DNA from: an uncultured Alphaproteobacteria bacterium
GTDB taxonomy: Bacteria; Pseudomonadota; Alphaproteobacteria; HIMB59
Length of the DNA stretch: 64,000 bases
Direction of reading: 5' to 3'
Assembly: GCA_902591315.1 (NCBI GenBank)
Contig: CACJAI010000004.1
Span: 19,289 to 83,288 of the forward strand
Part shown: positions 1 to 7,921 of the stretch, piece by piece
How positions within the stretch are numbered: the first letter of the stretch is position 1
Layout: each line of letters opens with the position of its first letter
Translations under genes and position numbers: made by a program
The notes under the pieces: model-generated
The model's input: only the letters and a program-made list of their open reading frames with translations
The model's database searches: none
What the model was told of the DNA's origin: nothing

Positions 1-2
1 GA

Positions 3-473
3 CCAAACTCATCTATGGCACCAATATTGCTTGATAAGAAAGGAAATGAACTTCTAAGAATTATTGTTGTAATTTCAGAAAATGATCCTGTAAACACGAC
101 AAAACTGTTTGAACACACATTTAAACGAACTTACGATCCAGCTGATCGATTTGATAAAATGAATAAATTTTTATCTTCTGAATATTTTATTGATAAAGAT
201 AAATTTTCAGACTCTTTATTTGCTACTTTTCCAAAAGATTCAAGCATCTCAAAAAAAGTAGTTAAAGACGGCTCATGTATTTTAGATTTTATTCACCTTT
301 CTACAAATTATAGATTGTCATGTTCTCCTTTTATTCTCGATAAAAATGAGGAACATTGGGAAAATATTTTTTGGCATAATAAAAATTTTAATCCTGGTTT
401 GGGGAATGACATAGATGTTATAAAGTTTATTCCAAATTGGAAAAAATCTAAATTAATAAGAATTAAAGATTAA
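3..473 (+). CDS. Hypothetical protein, probably 5'-truncated by the window edge
   Basis: The frame is open to the left edge (no stop before base 3). The first ATG is at base 15 and has no ribosome-binding site in front of it, so this is probably the 3' part of a longer gene. About 152 residues are visible from that ATG. They are mixed polar and aromatic, with no signal peptide or membrane segment, and end in a basic tail (KKSKLIRIKD). I do not recognise a family. The gene converges on the mgs operon and shares its terminator hairpin. Function unknown. Confidence 0.55.
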   Translation, partial: PNSSMAPILLDKKGNELLRIIVVISENDPVNTTKLFEHTFKRTYDPADRFDKMNKFLSSEYFIDKDKFSDSLFATFPKDSSISKKVVKDGSCILDFIHLSTNYRLSCSPFILDKNEEHWENIFWHNKNFNPGLGNDIDVIKFIPNWKKSKLIRIKD

Positions 474-486
474 AATATTTGAAAGG

Positions 487-510
487 ATAAGGGAGCAAAG
501 GCTCCCTTAT
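487..510. terminator. Bidirectional intrinsic terminator
   Basis: A perfect 10-bp stem (ATAAGGGAGC paired with GCTCCCTTAT) closes a 4-base AAAG loop. AT-rich tracts flank it on both sides (TTATAAAATTTT to the right, a T-rich complement to the left). It lies between two convergent genes, 13 bases after the stop of one and 10 bases after the stop of the other, so it can end transcription from both directions. Confidence 0.85.
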
Positions 511-520
511 TTATAAAATT

Positions 521-997
521 TTACTCAACTAACTTAAAGTTCTCACCCTTAGCGTATGTTCTTTTTAACTGTACCAAGGGATGATTAGGTGACATTTGAA
601 ACTTAATTAAAAGTTCTCTTGCTAACATATCTCTATCTTGTTGGTTTTTTGGAAGTTTAATCTTCTTTGGCAAAGTGATCCAAGCGTTTGCATTTCTGTC
701 AAACACAGCAGGGGTATCACCTTCAAAACCCATATGGATGTCCTCTAACCAATTTAAATCATCCCAACCCATAATTTCGATATATTGTTTAAGAAATGGT
801 GTTAAGTGCTTGTAATCAGGAATTAAGTTAACATCATAACGATAGCCAATATGCTGGCCAATCATTTTTTCTCTTGATGTTTTAATTTCCTTATCTTTTA
901 ATTTAGCTCCGCCGACAACTTGATAACCTTTTGACTTATTAGGTTTTTTTGATTTTGCAGAAGTTGATTTCTTTTTTGTAACTTTCTTTTTAACCAT
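521..997 (-). CDS. Lysine-rich hypothetical protein at the end of the gmaS-mgs operon
   Basis: A 158-residue protein. The first ~26 residues are almost all Lys, Ser and Thr (MVKKKVTKKKSTSAKSKK). A globular, soluble-looking part follows, rich in Trp/Asp (IMGWDDLNWLEDIHMG) and without Cys clusters or membrane segments. It starts only 9 bases after the end of mgsC copy 1 and is followed by a terminator, so it is the last gene of the operon FAD oxidoreductase-gmaS-mgsA-mgsB-mgsC. I do not recognise the family. Its placement suggests a role linked to N-methylglutamate synthase or gamma-glutamylmethylamide synthetase, but that is inference only. The basic tail could bind nucleic acid or an acidic partner. 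Confidence 0.75.
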   Translation of the reverse strand: MVKKKVTKKKSTSAKSKKPNKSKGYQVVGGAKLKDKEIKTSREKMIGQHIGYRYDVNLIPDYKHLTPFLKQYIEIMGWDDLNWLEDIHMGFEGDTPAVFDRNANAWITLPKKIKLPKNQQDRDMLARELLIKFQMSPNHPLVQLKRTYAKGENFKLVE

Positions 998-1006
998 AAT
1001 ACTCTC

Positions 1007-2341
1007 CTAAATTGAGTGGTAGTTATCTACACCTACTGTTAAATCTGTACCAGCTAATGGAACTTTAGCCATTGCTGATGACTCCATTGTCAATGCAGCT
1101 AGATCTTCTGGCTCAAGTGAGTGAATGTTTGTCTTACCACATGCTCTTGCTAACATTTGGCACTCAAGAGTCATAGTGCTAAGCAAATTATAAACTCTTT
1201 CTGCTGCCTCTGTTGGGTCTAATCTACTTCTAAGAACAGGATCCTGTGTGGCCACACCAACTGGACATCTACCAGTATGACAGTGATAGCAGTAACCTGC
1301 CTCTACTCCCATTTCTTTTTCATAATCAGCTTCTGGAATATCTTTGTTACAGTTCAGTGCTACTAATCCAGCTGTACCGATAGCAATAGCATCTGCCCCA
1401 AGAGCTAAGGCTTTAGCCATATCAGCTCCATCTCTAATACCTCCAGCAAATACCAATGATATTTCACCAGTTTTGCCAACATCGTCCAAAGCTCTTCTTG
1501 CTTCTCTAATTGCCCCAATACCAGGAATACCAGTATTAGCTGCTGCGATGTGTGGACCAGCTGCTGTTGAACCTTCCATAGAGTCTAAAAATATAGAGTC
1601 AGGGTCACATTTTGCTGCCATTCTGACATCGTCATAAACTCTTGATGCGCCTAATTTCAATTGAATTGGCACTTGATTGTCAGTTAATTCTCTTAATTCT
1701 TGAACCTTAAGAGCTAAATCGTCAGGTCCCATCCAGTCTGGGTGTCTAGCAGGAGATCTTTGATCAATACCAGCAGGTAACGATCTCATCTCAGCTACTT
1801 GGTCAGTAACTTTCTGGCCCATTAAGTGACCACCCATCCCAACTTTTTGACCTTGGCCAATGAAAACCTCAATAGCGTCAGCTAATTGAGCATGGTGTGG
1901 GTTGAAGCCATACCTGGATTGAATACATTGATAATACCATTTGTGAGAGTACCTTCTCTCATCAGGTATCATACCCCCTTCTCCAGAGCAAGTTGCACTT
2001 CCAGCCATTGATGAACCTCTAGCTAAAGCAGTTTTTGCTTCATAAGAAAGAGCACCAAAACTCATACTTGTTATGTAAACAGGAATATCAAGTTTGATAG
2101 GATTTTTTGCTCTAGGACCTATTATTGTTTCTGTTAGACACTTCTCTCTGTAACCTTCAATAACAAATCTTGTTAATGTGCCCGGTAAAAAAACTAAATC
2201 ATCCCAGTGAGGAATTTTTTTCATTAACGCCATACCACGCATACGATAACGACCAAGTTGTGATTTGATATGAATGTCGTCCATTACCTCGGGGGTAAAA
2301 ATTGAGTTTTGTCCTAATAATTGTGTATTACGTTTTGCCAT
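1007..2341 (-). CDS. mgsC: N-methylglutamate synthase subunit C (glutamate-synthase-like FMN subunit), copy 1
   Basis: 444 residues of the glutamate synthase FMN/Fe-S domain family. N-methylglutamate synthase (MgsABC) transfers methylamine nitrogen and methyl from gamma-glutamylmethylamide or methylamine to form N-methylglutamate in the indirect methylamine pathway. Visible features are the FMN-barrel motifs GAxxFGALSYEAK near residue 95, the GQGxKVGMGGHLMGQKV segment near 162-178, and FAGGIRDGADMAKALALGADA near 298-318. A cysteine cluster CYHCHTGRCPVG (Cys351, 354, 359) matches the 3Fe-4S ligand region of glutamate synthase. It overlaps mgsB by one base (stop/start) and lies downstream of gmaS. 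Substrate assignment comes from context with gmaS, mgsA and mgsB. Confidence 0.9.
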   Translation of the reverse strand: MAKRNTQLLGQNSIFTPEVMDDIHIKSQLGRYRMRGMALMKKIPHWDDLVFLPGTLTRFVIEGYREKCLTETIIGPRAKNPIKLDIPVYITSMSFGALSYEAKTALARGSSMAGSATCSGEGGMIPDERRYSHKWYYQCIQSRYGFNPHHAQLADAIEVFIGQGQKVGMGGHLMGQKVTDQVAEMRSLPAGIDQRSPARHPDWMGPDDLALKVQELRELTDNQVPIQLKLGASRVYDDVRMAAKCDPDSIFLDSMEGSTAAGPHIAAANTGIPGIGAIREARRALDDVGKTGEISLVFAGGIRDGADMAKALALGADAIAIGTAGLVALNCNKDIPEADYEKEMGVEAGYCYHCHTGRCPVGVATQDPVLRSRLDPTEAAERVYNLLSTMTLECQMLARACGKTNIHSLEPEDLAALTMESSAMAKVPLAGTDLTVGVDNYHSI

Positions 2342-3177
2342 TAGCCTAATATTCCTTTCTTTTCTGCTGGCTCTAGATTGTCATAATTCCAGAGCATTCT
2401 TCCTGCAACGTATTTCTTAAATTTTGAAGCTGGGACTTTGCAATCAATCTCAGCATTTTTAATTTTTTGTTCTAGCCATCTAACCTCGTGTTCATTCATT
2501 TCACCAGGTACGCAGTCTGTTCCAAGCGAATGAGGCTCTCCTCCAACAAAAATGATTCCATCATACATTGAGTCACCCATGTTTGCGTTTACATCACCAC
2601 AAACTATAATTCTTCCTCTTTGCATCATAAATCCAGTGTAAGCTCCAGCATTTCCGCCAATAAGAATAGTGCCACCTTTCATATCAATTCCAGTTCTTGC
2701 ACCTGCATCGCCTTTAACAATAAGGTCACCGCCTCTAAGAGCAGCTCCAAAACAAGATCCTGCATTGTTTTCAACAACAACTTTTCCTGACATCATATTT
2801 TCAGCACATGACCAACCAACTCTTCCATTAACTCTCACTGTTGGTCCATCGATACAACCTATACCAAAATAACCTAAGCTACCCTCAAAGATTAAGTTTA
2901 ACTTATTTAGAATTCCCACACCAAGTGAATGTTTTGCACCAGGGTTTTTAATAACTATAGACCCATATCCCTTTCGAATTGCATCTCTAATTTTTTGATT
3001 CAATTCATGAGCATCAATGCCTTCACAATCAATGGAGGTTCTTTTATTAAAATCAACTTCGTGATTACCGTAGTAGGTATAATTTTCTTCTTCTGTTACT
3101 TCAAAATATAATTTTTGCGATCTACCTGATAAATTTTCATCATCAAAAGCAGTAGTTCTTTTTGTTATGCCTGCCAT
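2341..3177 (-). CDS. mgsB: N-methylglutamate synthase subunit B (GXGXG beta-helix subunit), copy 1
   Basis: 278 residues resembling the C-terminal GXGXG (beta-helix) domain of glutamate synthase. Gly-rich repeats run through the middle and C-terminal parts (RGGDLIVKGDAGARTG, GGTILIGGNAGAYTGF, RGRIIVCGDVNANMGDSMYDG). This subunit probably forms part of the tunnel/core between the amidotransferase subunit MgsA and the FMN subunit MgsC. It is about 50 residues longer than the second copy in this window, mostly at the N-terminus. It overlaps the end of mgsA by 13 bases and the start of mgsC by one base, so the three are translationally coupled. Confidence 0.9.
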   Translation of the reverse strand: MAGITKRTTAFDDENLSGRSQKLYFEVTEEENYTYYGNHEVDFNKRTSIDCEGIDAHELNQKIRDAIRKGYGSIVIKNPGAKHSLGVGILNKLNLIFEGSLGYFGIGCIDGPTVRVNGRVGWSCAENMMSGKVVVENNAGSCFGAALRGGDLIVKGDAGARTGIDMKGGTILIGGNAGAYTGFMMQRGRIIVCGDVNANMGDSMYDGIIFVGGEPHSLGTDCVPGEMNEHEVRWLEQKIKNAEIDCKVPASKFKKYVAGRMLWNYDNLEPAEKKGILG

Positions 3178-4106
3178 ACTTTTACCTCCGCTTCATAAGG
3201 GTCATATGTTTTAATTTCGTGAGGAAATATATTCCTAATTGCAACTTCCTCTGATGCACATGCTACGATGTCTTTACTTTCGTAGATTACCATTGGCTTA
3301 GCGGCCATATGGTCTTTTGCCATTCCCAACTGATCCTTTGTTGCTACAACATATGTAAAAACTCCATCGAGTTCATCCAAGCTATCATGCATAGCTTTTT
3401 CTAGTTCAATGCCGTTAGCCATCTTATCAGCTATATAGACAGCAATTATTTCTGAGTCACAATTTGAATTAAACCTGTAACCTTTTCTTTCAAGTACTCT
3501 TCGATTGCCCCAATAATTAGTCAATTGACCATTATGAACAACTGACACATCCTCAAAAGGGAAAGCCCAATAAGGGTGTGCGGATTTAATATCTACATCA
3601 GACTCGGTAGCCATCCTTGTATGGCCAATACCGTGGGTACCCATAAATTTATCAAGGCCATATTGATTGGATACAGTATTTGCATCGCCTAAGTCTTTAA
3701 TGAGCTCGAGACCCTTACCAATTGATAAAATTTCAGTTTTTTCGACTGTTTCTATCTCAGTAGCCAAATCTGTGAGGTCACCTTTAAAATCAAATATATA
3801 TCTGAAAGCGTATGGGGTGCTGGAGCTTTCTTTTGTTACTTTAGCACCATGTTTTTTTAAAATAGAGTCGACAGCATTTTTTCTATTTTTTAAATCAGCA
3901 GGTGAGTCGACAGTTGCATTTACCTTTTCAGCCTCGTTTTCAGATATTTTAAATCTCATTACAAAGCCTTTTTTTAAAGGTGTTCCGTACATAGCATATC
4001 CTGTTGAGTCAGGTCCCCTATGTTTAAGACCTTGTAACATAAGGCCCATTTGTTCACCGACGTTGACTGTCTTCTTTTTATTTATAACTCCAGCTATTCC
4101 ACACAT
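3165..4106 (-). CDS. mgsA: N-methylglutamate synthase subunit A (class II glutamine-amidotransferase-like), copy 1
   Basis: 313 residues beginning MCGIAGV, so Cys2 is the N-terminal nucleophile of Ntn class II amidotransferases once Met is removed; this fixes the start. Further class II motifs are LKHRGPDSTGYAMYG, GIGHTRMATES, HNGQLTNYWGNRRVLERKG and the Asp/Ser of NSNCDSEIIAVYI. There is an ~80-residue insertion in the middle, also seen in copy 2. In the N-methylglutamate pathway this subunit is thought to handle the gamma-glutamyl donor. It is the third gene of the operon, 19 bases after gmaS, and overlaps mgsB. Confidence 0.9.
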   Translation of the reverse strand: MCGIAGVINKKKTVNVGEQMGLMLQGLKHRGPDSTGYAMYGTPLKKGFVMRFKISENEAEKVNATVDSPADLKNRKNAVDSILKKHGAKVTKESSSTPYAFRYIFDFKGDLTDLATEIETVEKTEILSIGKGLELIKDLGDANTVSNQYGLDKFMGTHGIGHTRMATESDVDIKSAHPYWAFPFEDVSVVHNGQLTNYWGNRRVLERKGYRFNSNCDSEIIAVYIADKMANGIELEKAMHDSLDELDGVFTYVVATKDQLGMAKDHMAAKPMVIYESKDIVACASEEVAIRNIFPHEIKTYDPYEAEVKVWQA

Positions 4107-4125
4107 ACTTTTCTCCTATCTTATC

Positions 4126-5595
4126 TTATGGTAAGCAATCTAGGTATTTATCGAGATCCCATTGAGTCGGAGTTGCTAAAAATTCTTCCCACTCATCTCT
4201 TTTATACTCCATAAACACTTTCATCATGTCACCTGGTAGAGCATCTTGTATTACCTTGTCGGTTTCTAATCGATCTAATGCCTCACCAAGAGTCATTGGT
4301 AATTTTTCAACTTGCTTACCAGCTTTCATTTGTTCATACATATTTTGTTGTTCAGGTTTGCCTGGATCCATTTTCTTTGTAATACCATGGTCGAATGCTT
4401 TCAACAGACCGCTTCCCATTAAGTATGGGTTGTGGGCTGAGTCGACTGATCGATATTCAAATCTACCAGGGGCAGATACCCTTAAACCACAGGTTCTGTT
4501 TTGATATCCCCAGTCCGCATAAACTGGAGCCCAAAAACCTGTATCCCAAAGTCTTCTATATGAATTCACAGTTGAGGAACCCAAGGCTGTCAAAGCAGGA
4601 AGGTGTTCCATGACACCACCAATTGCTTGAAGGCCTATTTTTCCAGGAATTCTTCTATCTTTTCCGTCCGGCATAAAGACATTTGTACCTCCTCTACGGT
4701 GATGAAATACATTTTCCATACCTGGGATAGTCTTGTTACCACATGGTATTAACTCATCTTTTCCGCCCTTCCAGAGTGAAATATTTGTGTGACACCCAGA
4801 AGCAGACACGCCGACAAATGGCTTACTCAGAAAACAAGCAATCAAATTAAATTCTCTTGCTACTTGAGCACATATTTGTCTGTAAGTTGATAACCTGTCA
4901 GCGTTTCTAACAACATCATCGTAGTTGAAATTTAGTTCTAATTGTCCAGGCGCGTCCTCATGATCACCTTGGATAATGTCCAAACCCATTGCACGTGAAT
5001 ACTCAATTACTTTCATGTAAACAGGTCTTAATGATTCAAATTGATCAATGTGATAGCAGTAGGGCTTAGAGAAACCTGAACCGGTCGGTGAACCATCTTC
5101 GTTTTTTGTTAACCACATCATTTCAGGTTCTGTCCCTGCTCGTAATTCTAGTTTGTGTTTCTTTTTAAATTCTTCGTGGGCTCTTTTTAAGTTACCTCTG
5201 CAATCAGATGTAAGATATCCACCAGGATCTTTTTCTTCTTCCCTGTTTCTAAAACAAGTACAAAAAACTCTGGCAATTCTTTTATCCCATGGAATTTGAA
5301 CAAATGTTTCAGGGTCAGGTATACCCACTAATTCGTGAGCCTCTGGTCCATAACCTATGTAATCACCATGTCTATTTGTAAATAGATTAGCAGTAGCTCC
5401 ATAAACTAATTGGAAACCTTTATTGGCTACACTCTCCCAATGATCTGCAGGAACACCTTTACCTACAATTCGACCTGTAACAGAAATAAATTGATAATAA
5501 ATGTACTCAATTCCTAATTTATCAATTTTTTTTCTAACTTGTTTTATATAGTCTTGTCTCTTTTTATCCTTAACGTACGTTTCTAGCGCTGTCAT
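4126..5595 (-). CDS. gmaS: Gamma-glutamylmethylamide synthetase
   Basis: 489 residues of the glutamine synthetase type III/GS-like family. GmaS joins methylamine to glutamate using ATP, giving gamma-glutamylmethylamide, the first step of indirect methylamine use. Visible motifs include the glutamate/metal-binding RAGTEPEMMW, GDHEDAPGQLELNF and SGCHTNISLWK, with FEYRSVDSAHNPYL near the C-terminal side. The start is supported by a strong AGGAGGAGG ribosome-binding site 6-7 bases upstream. It is second in an operon after the FAD oxidoreductase (21-base gap) and precedes mgsABC. That context separates it from ordinary glutamine synthetase. Confidence 0.93.
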   Translation of the reverse strand: MTALETYVKDKKRQDYIKQVRKKIDKLGIEYIYYQFISVTGRIVGKGVPADHWESVANKGFQLVYGATANLFTNRHGDYIGYGPEAHELVGIPDPETFVQIPWDKRIARVFCTCFRNREEEKDPGGYLTSDCRGNLKRAHEEFKKKHKLELRAGTEPEMMWLTKNEDGSPTGSGFSKPYCYHIDQFESLRPVYMKVIEYSRAMGLDIIQGDHEDAPGQLELNFNYDDVVRNADRLSTYRQICAQVAREFNLIACFLSKPFVGVSASGCHTNISLWKGGKDELIPCGNKTIPGMENVFHHRRGGTNVFMPDGKDRRIPGKIGLQAIGGVMEHLPALTALGSSTVNSYRRLWDTGFWAPVYADWGYQNRTCGLRVSAPGRFEYRSVDSAHNPYLMGSGLLKAFDHGITKKMDPGKPEQQNMYEQMKAGKQVEKLPMTLGEALDRLETDKVIQDALPGDMMKVFMEYKRDEWEEFLATPTQWDLDKYLDCLP

Positions 5596-5616
5596 TTTAT
5601 TCCTCCTCCTTTTACA

Positions 5617-6963
5617 TCAACTCCAAGGGAACGGGCTCTTTGAAACCGGATGTAACTTCCCTTCTTCATAACGAGAAAATCTAAAAGGTTCTAGAATTTC
5701 AGATTTCTCACCAAGTAACTCATTAGATACAAGATCACCTAACCCAGCCATTTTGTATCCATGGTTTGCATCAGCTATAATATATACGTTTTCTCTGTAT
5801 TGGTCGAATACGGGAAAACGATCTGGAGTAACACAGCCAATACCGCCAGCTTTTTGCTTTTTGTATTTAGCGTGACATCCATCAAATTGCTTTTGGCAAA
5901 AAGCCAAAGCTGAGGTCCATTTATCCTCAAAAGAAGCCCTTGGTTGAAACTCATCTGAGTCATGACCATAAGGGTCAAGACTTATATCGTTTACAGGTTT
6001 ATTTATGTCATATGGAGAGGAGCCGCCTTGTATACCATCTCTGTAGACATCGGGCTTATAGTAAAAACCCCACATAACATTTTCATGTATAACATCTCCT
6101 GTTTTATTTGAGACAAGTGTAGCTTCTGTATCAACATGAATAACTGGGTACTCTGTTCCGTTTGCTGTTTTATAACTTCTTGGATCAACTTCCAACTCAC
6201 CCTCTTCAAGCGCCATGTATGACCACATAGGTATATCATCAGTAAATGAACCATCAGGTTTTTTTATTTTTACGGTGTTAGGTAATTCTAAAATTTCCCA
6301 GAATTTTCTTACCCATGGACCAGCCGCAACAACTAATTGAGTGCATTCAATTTTACCCTCTGATGTTTCTACAGCCGAAACTGCGCCACTACCATTAGAA
6401 GAAATTAAATTGTTAACAGTCACACCTTCTAAAACTTTTGCACCGGCCGATACTGCTAACTTATGGAAGCCCTCTATGGCTCCTCTATTAGCTCCATATC
6501 CTGTTTTCTTTTCGTGTAAAACTGAAGTGATGCCTTGAGCTTGCCAATCTGGCAACATGTCTTTCATATACTTATCACAATCTGATGCTCCCTCAATAAA
6601 CTCAGAGTCAAATCCTATTTCTTTTTGCTGCTCATAAACTTCAGACATTCCCTCTTGCATAAGCTCGGAGTTGATCTGCATGTAGCCAACTGGCTTGTAA
6701 GTTAAAGCCTCAGCATTCTCATTCCAAACATTTACAGAATGAGCCATTAGTCTTCTCATTGCAGGCTGGTAGTAATTGTTCCTTACAATTCCACATGCAA
6801 CACCACTAGCTCCATTTGCAACTTTGGATTTTTCCAAAACGACTACAGAATTTTCTTTGAGTTGGCCTTTGCTGGATAATTTTTTACAAAGATGCCATGC
6901 GGTGCTCAGACCGTGAATTCCAGCACCGATTATTAAATAGTCACATTTAGTAGGTAAGCTCAT
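5617..6963 (-). CDS. FAD-dependent amine oxidase/dehydrogenase (DadA/SoxB-like) leading the gmaS operon
   Basis: 448 residues from ATG 6963; the open frame continues to 7020 but a good GGAGG lies just before 6963 and the longer start abuts the operator palindrome. The N-terminus has a dinucleotide-binding fold (CDYLIIGAGIHGLSTAWHL). KSKVANGASGVACGIVRNNYY follows, as in sarcosine/amino-acid oxidases, and the C-terminus carries IADANHGYKMAGLG near the flavin. The central part is not typical of SoxB. It is the first gene of the operon with gmaS and mgsABC, so the substrate is probably a methylated amine or N-methyl amino acid. Exact substrate unknown; distinct from MgdA, which is encoded elsewhere in the island. 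Confidence 0.75.
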   Translation of the reverse strand: MSLPTKCDYLIIGAGIHGLSTAWHLCKKLSSKGQLKENSVVVLEKSKVANGASGVACGIVRNNYYQPAMRRLMAHSVNVWNENAEALTYKPVGYMQINSELMQEGMSEVYEQQKEIGFDSEFIEGASDCDKYMKDMLPDWQAQGITSVLHEKKTGYGANRGAIEGFHKLAVSAGAKVLEGVTVNNLISSNGSGAVSAVETSEGKIECTQLVVAAGPWVRKFWEILELPNTVKIKKPDGSFTDDIPMWSYMALEEGELEVDPRSYKTANGTEYPVIHVDTEATLVSNKTGDVIHENVMWGFYYKPDVYRDGIQGGSSPYDINKPVNDISLDPYGHDSDEFQPRASFEDKWTSALAFCQKQFDGCHAKYKKQKAGGIGCVTPDRFPVFDQYRENVYIIADANHGYKMAGLGDLVSNELLGEKSEILEPFRFSRYEEGKLHPVSKSPFPWS

Positions 6964-7018
6964 TATTTTAGTAACCTCCAAGCAATTACATTTTGTCTGC
7001 GAGGTATGAAAAAAACAC

Positions 7019-7045
7019 ATTTTGTTTCATATTATGAAACAAAAT
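7019..7045. promoter_or_regulatory. Perfect 27-bp palindrome, putative IclR-family operator (site 1)
   Basis: Two 13-bp arms (ATTTTGTTTCATA and TATGAAACAAAAT) are separated by a single T at 7032. The palindrome lies 56 bases upstream of the chosen start of the gmaS operon's first gene and 36 bases after the iclR stop. The centre reads CATAAT/CATATT, like a -10 element. The core TGTTTCATAnTATGAAACA recurs at three other promoters of the island, one of them in front of iclR. Confidence 0.8.
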
Positions 7046-7080
7046 TTTTACAAAAATCTATTATTTATCAACAATAATCG

Positions 7081-7851
7081 TCAATTGGCAACAATTAGTC
7101 GAGAAATTTTAATAGAGGCAGATTGAAGGAGATCAACATAATCCATCATAGTTTTTGGGTTTAAGATATTTTTACTTCCTGATAAAGCAATTCCTGCAAA
7201 TGATCTTTTATCTTTGTCTAAAATAGCAACTCCTATTCCATAAGAGTTTTCAAAAGCTTCTCCATGATTAAGCGCATAACCGTTAGTTCTAATTTTGCCA
7301 AGTTGTCTTTTTAAATCATTTAAATTTGTAATTGTATTGTTTGTGTGAGGATAAAAATTATAGCTTCGATAAATTGTTGCAATTTCATTTTCAGGTCTGT
7401 ACGCAAGCATGACTTTTCCTAAAGCACAGCAATGAGCGTCAAGTCTCATTCTAAAAGTTCTAATAGTTGCATCATCATTGTTGTCAGAAATTTTATCGGA
7501 ATGAACTATTTGAGAGCCTTCAAGCATTGCCAGATATGTAATTAAATTCGTTTTACTAGAGACCTCTTTTAAAATTTCTTTAGAAGTCTCAGAAATTGAC
7601 TGAAGATAATCTGAGGTTTCTCCAAATTGAAAAGCTTTATGTCCCATAGTGTATGTATTCGATCCAGTATTTTTATGGATATAACCAAGTTGAGATAAAA
7701 CAGACAATAGTCTAAATGTAGTTGTTCTAGATAAAACTGCTTTTCTAGAAATATTTGATGCCTTCAACGGGAAAATTGATTTTGATAAAATTTCAAGAAT
7801 TTTGAAAGATTTTTCCAGAGACTTATTTATATATTTTAAATCTTGTTGCAA
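7081..7851 (-). CDS. IclR-family transcriptional regulator
   Basis: 256 residues. An N-terminal winged helix-turn-helix occupies about residues 12-65 (SFKILEILSKSIFPLKASNI, SRTTTFRLLSVLSQLGYI). The IclR ligand-binding domain follows from about residue 75, with the usual HCCALGKVMLAY segment near 140 and GYALNHGEAFENSYGIGVAIL near 195. It follows mgsC copy 2 by 70 bases and has its own copy of the TGTTYCATA-type palindrome directly upstream, which suggests autoregulation. A second, perfect palindrome sits just downstream at the gmaS operon promoter. It probably controls the methylated-amine genes; the effector cannot be read from sequence. Confidence 0.88.
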   Translation of the reverse strand: MQQDLKYINKSLEKSFKILEILSKSIFPLKASNISRKAVLSRTTTFRLLSVLSQLGYIHKNTGSNTYTMGHKAFQFGETSDYLQSISETSKEILKEVSSKTNLITYLAMLEGSQIVHSDKISDNNDDATIRTFRMRLDAHCCALGKVMLAYRPENEIATIYRSYNFYPHTNNTITNLNDLKRQLGKIRTNGYALNHGEAFENSYGIGVAILDKDKRSFAGIALSGSKNILNPKTMMDYVDLLQSASIKISRLIVAN

Positions 7852-7866
7852 AACTGTCCTCCAACA

Positions 7867-7889
7867 AATGTTCCATAGTGTGAAACATT
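7867..7889. promoter_or_regulatory. Putative IclR operator (site 2), in front of iclR
   Basis: AATGTTCCATA-G-TGTGAAACATT is an imperfect palindrome with arms of 11 bases and two mismatched pairs. It matches the core of the perfect site at 7019-7045. It lies between the end of mgsC copy 2 and the start of iclR, 15 bases upstream of the iclR start codon, where it would allow autoregulation. Confidence 0.65.
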
Positions 7890-7921
7890 ATATTAGAGTA
7901 TAAGTTATTAGCAACTAATGA

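Noticed and set aside
1344..1637. Antisense open frame of 97 residues inside mgsC
   Set aside because: Opposite to a well-supported conserved gene; composition is Ala/Pro/Ser-rich, as expected from a shadow of a Gly/Ala barrel gene.
3667..4134. Antisense open frame of 155 residues across mgsA
   Set aside because: It lies over the class II amidotransferase motifs; no ribosome-binding site and no recognisable fold.
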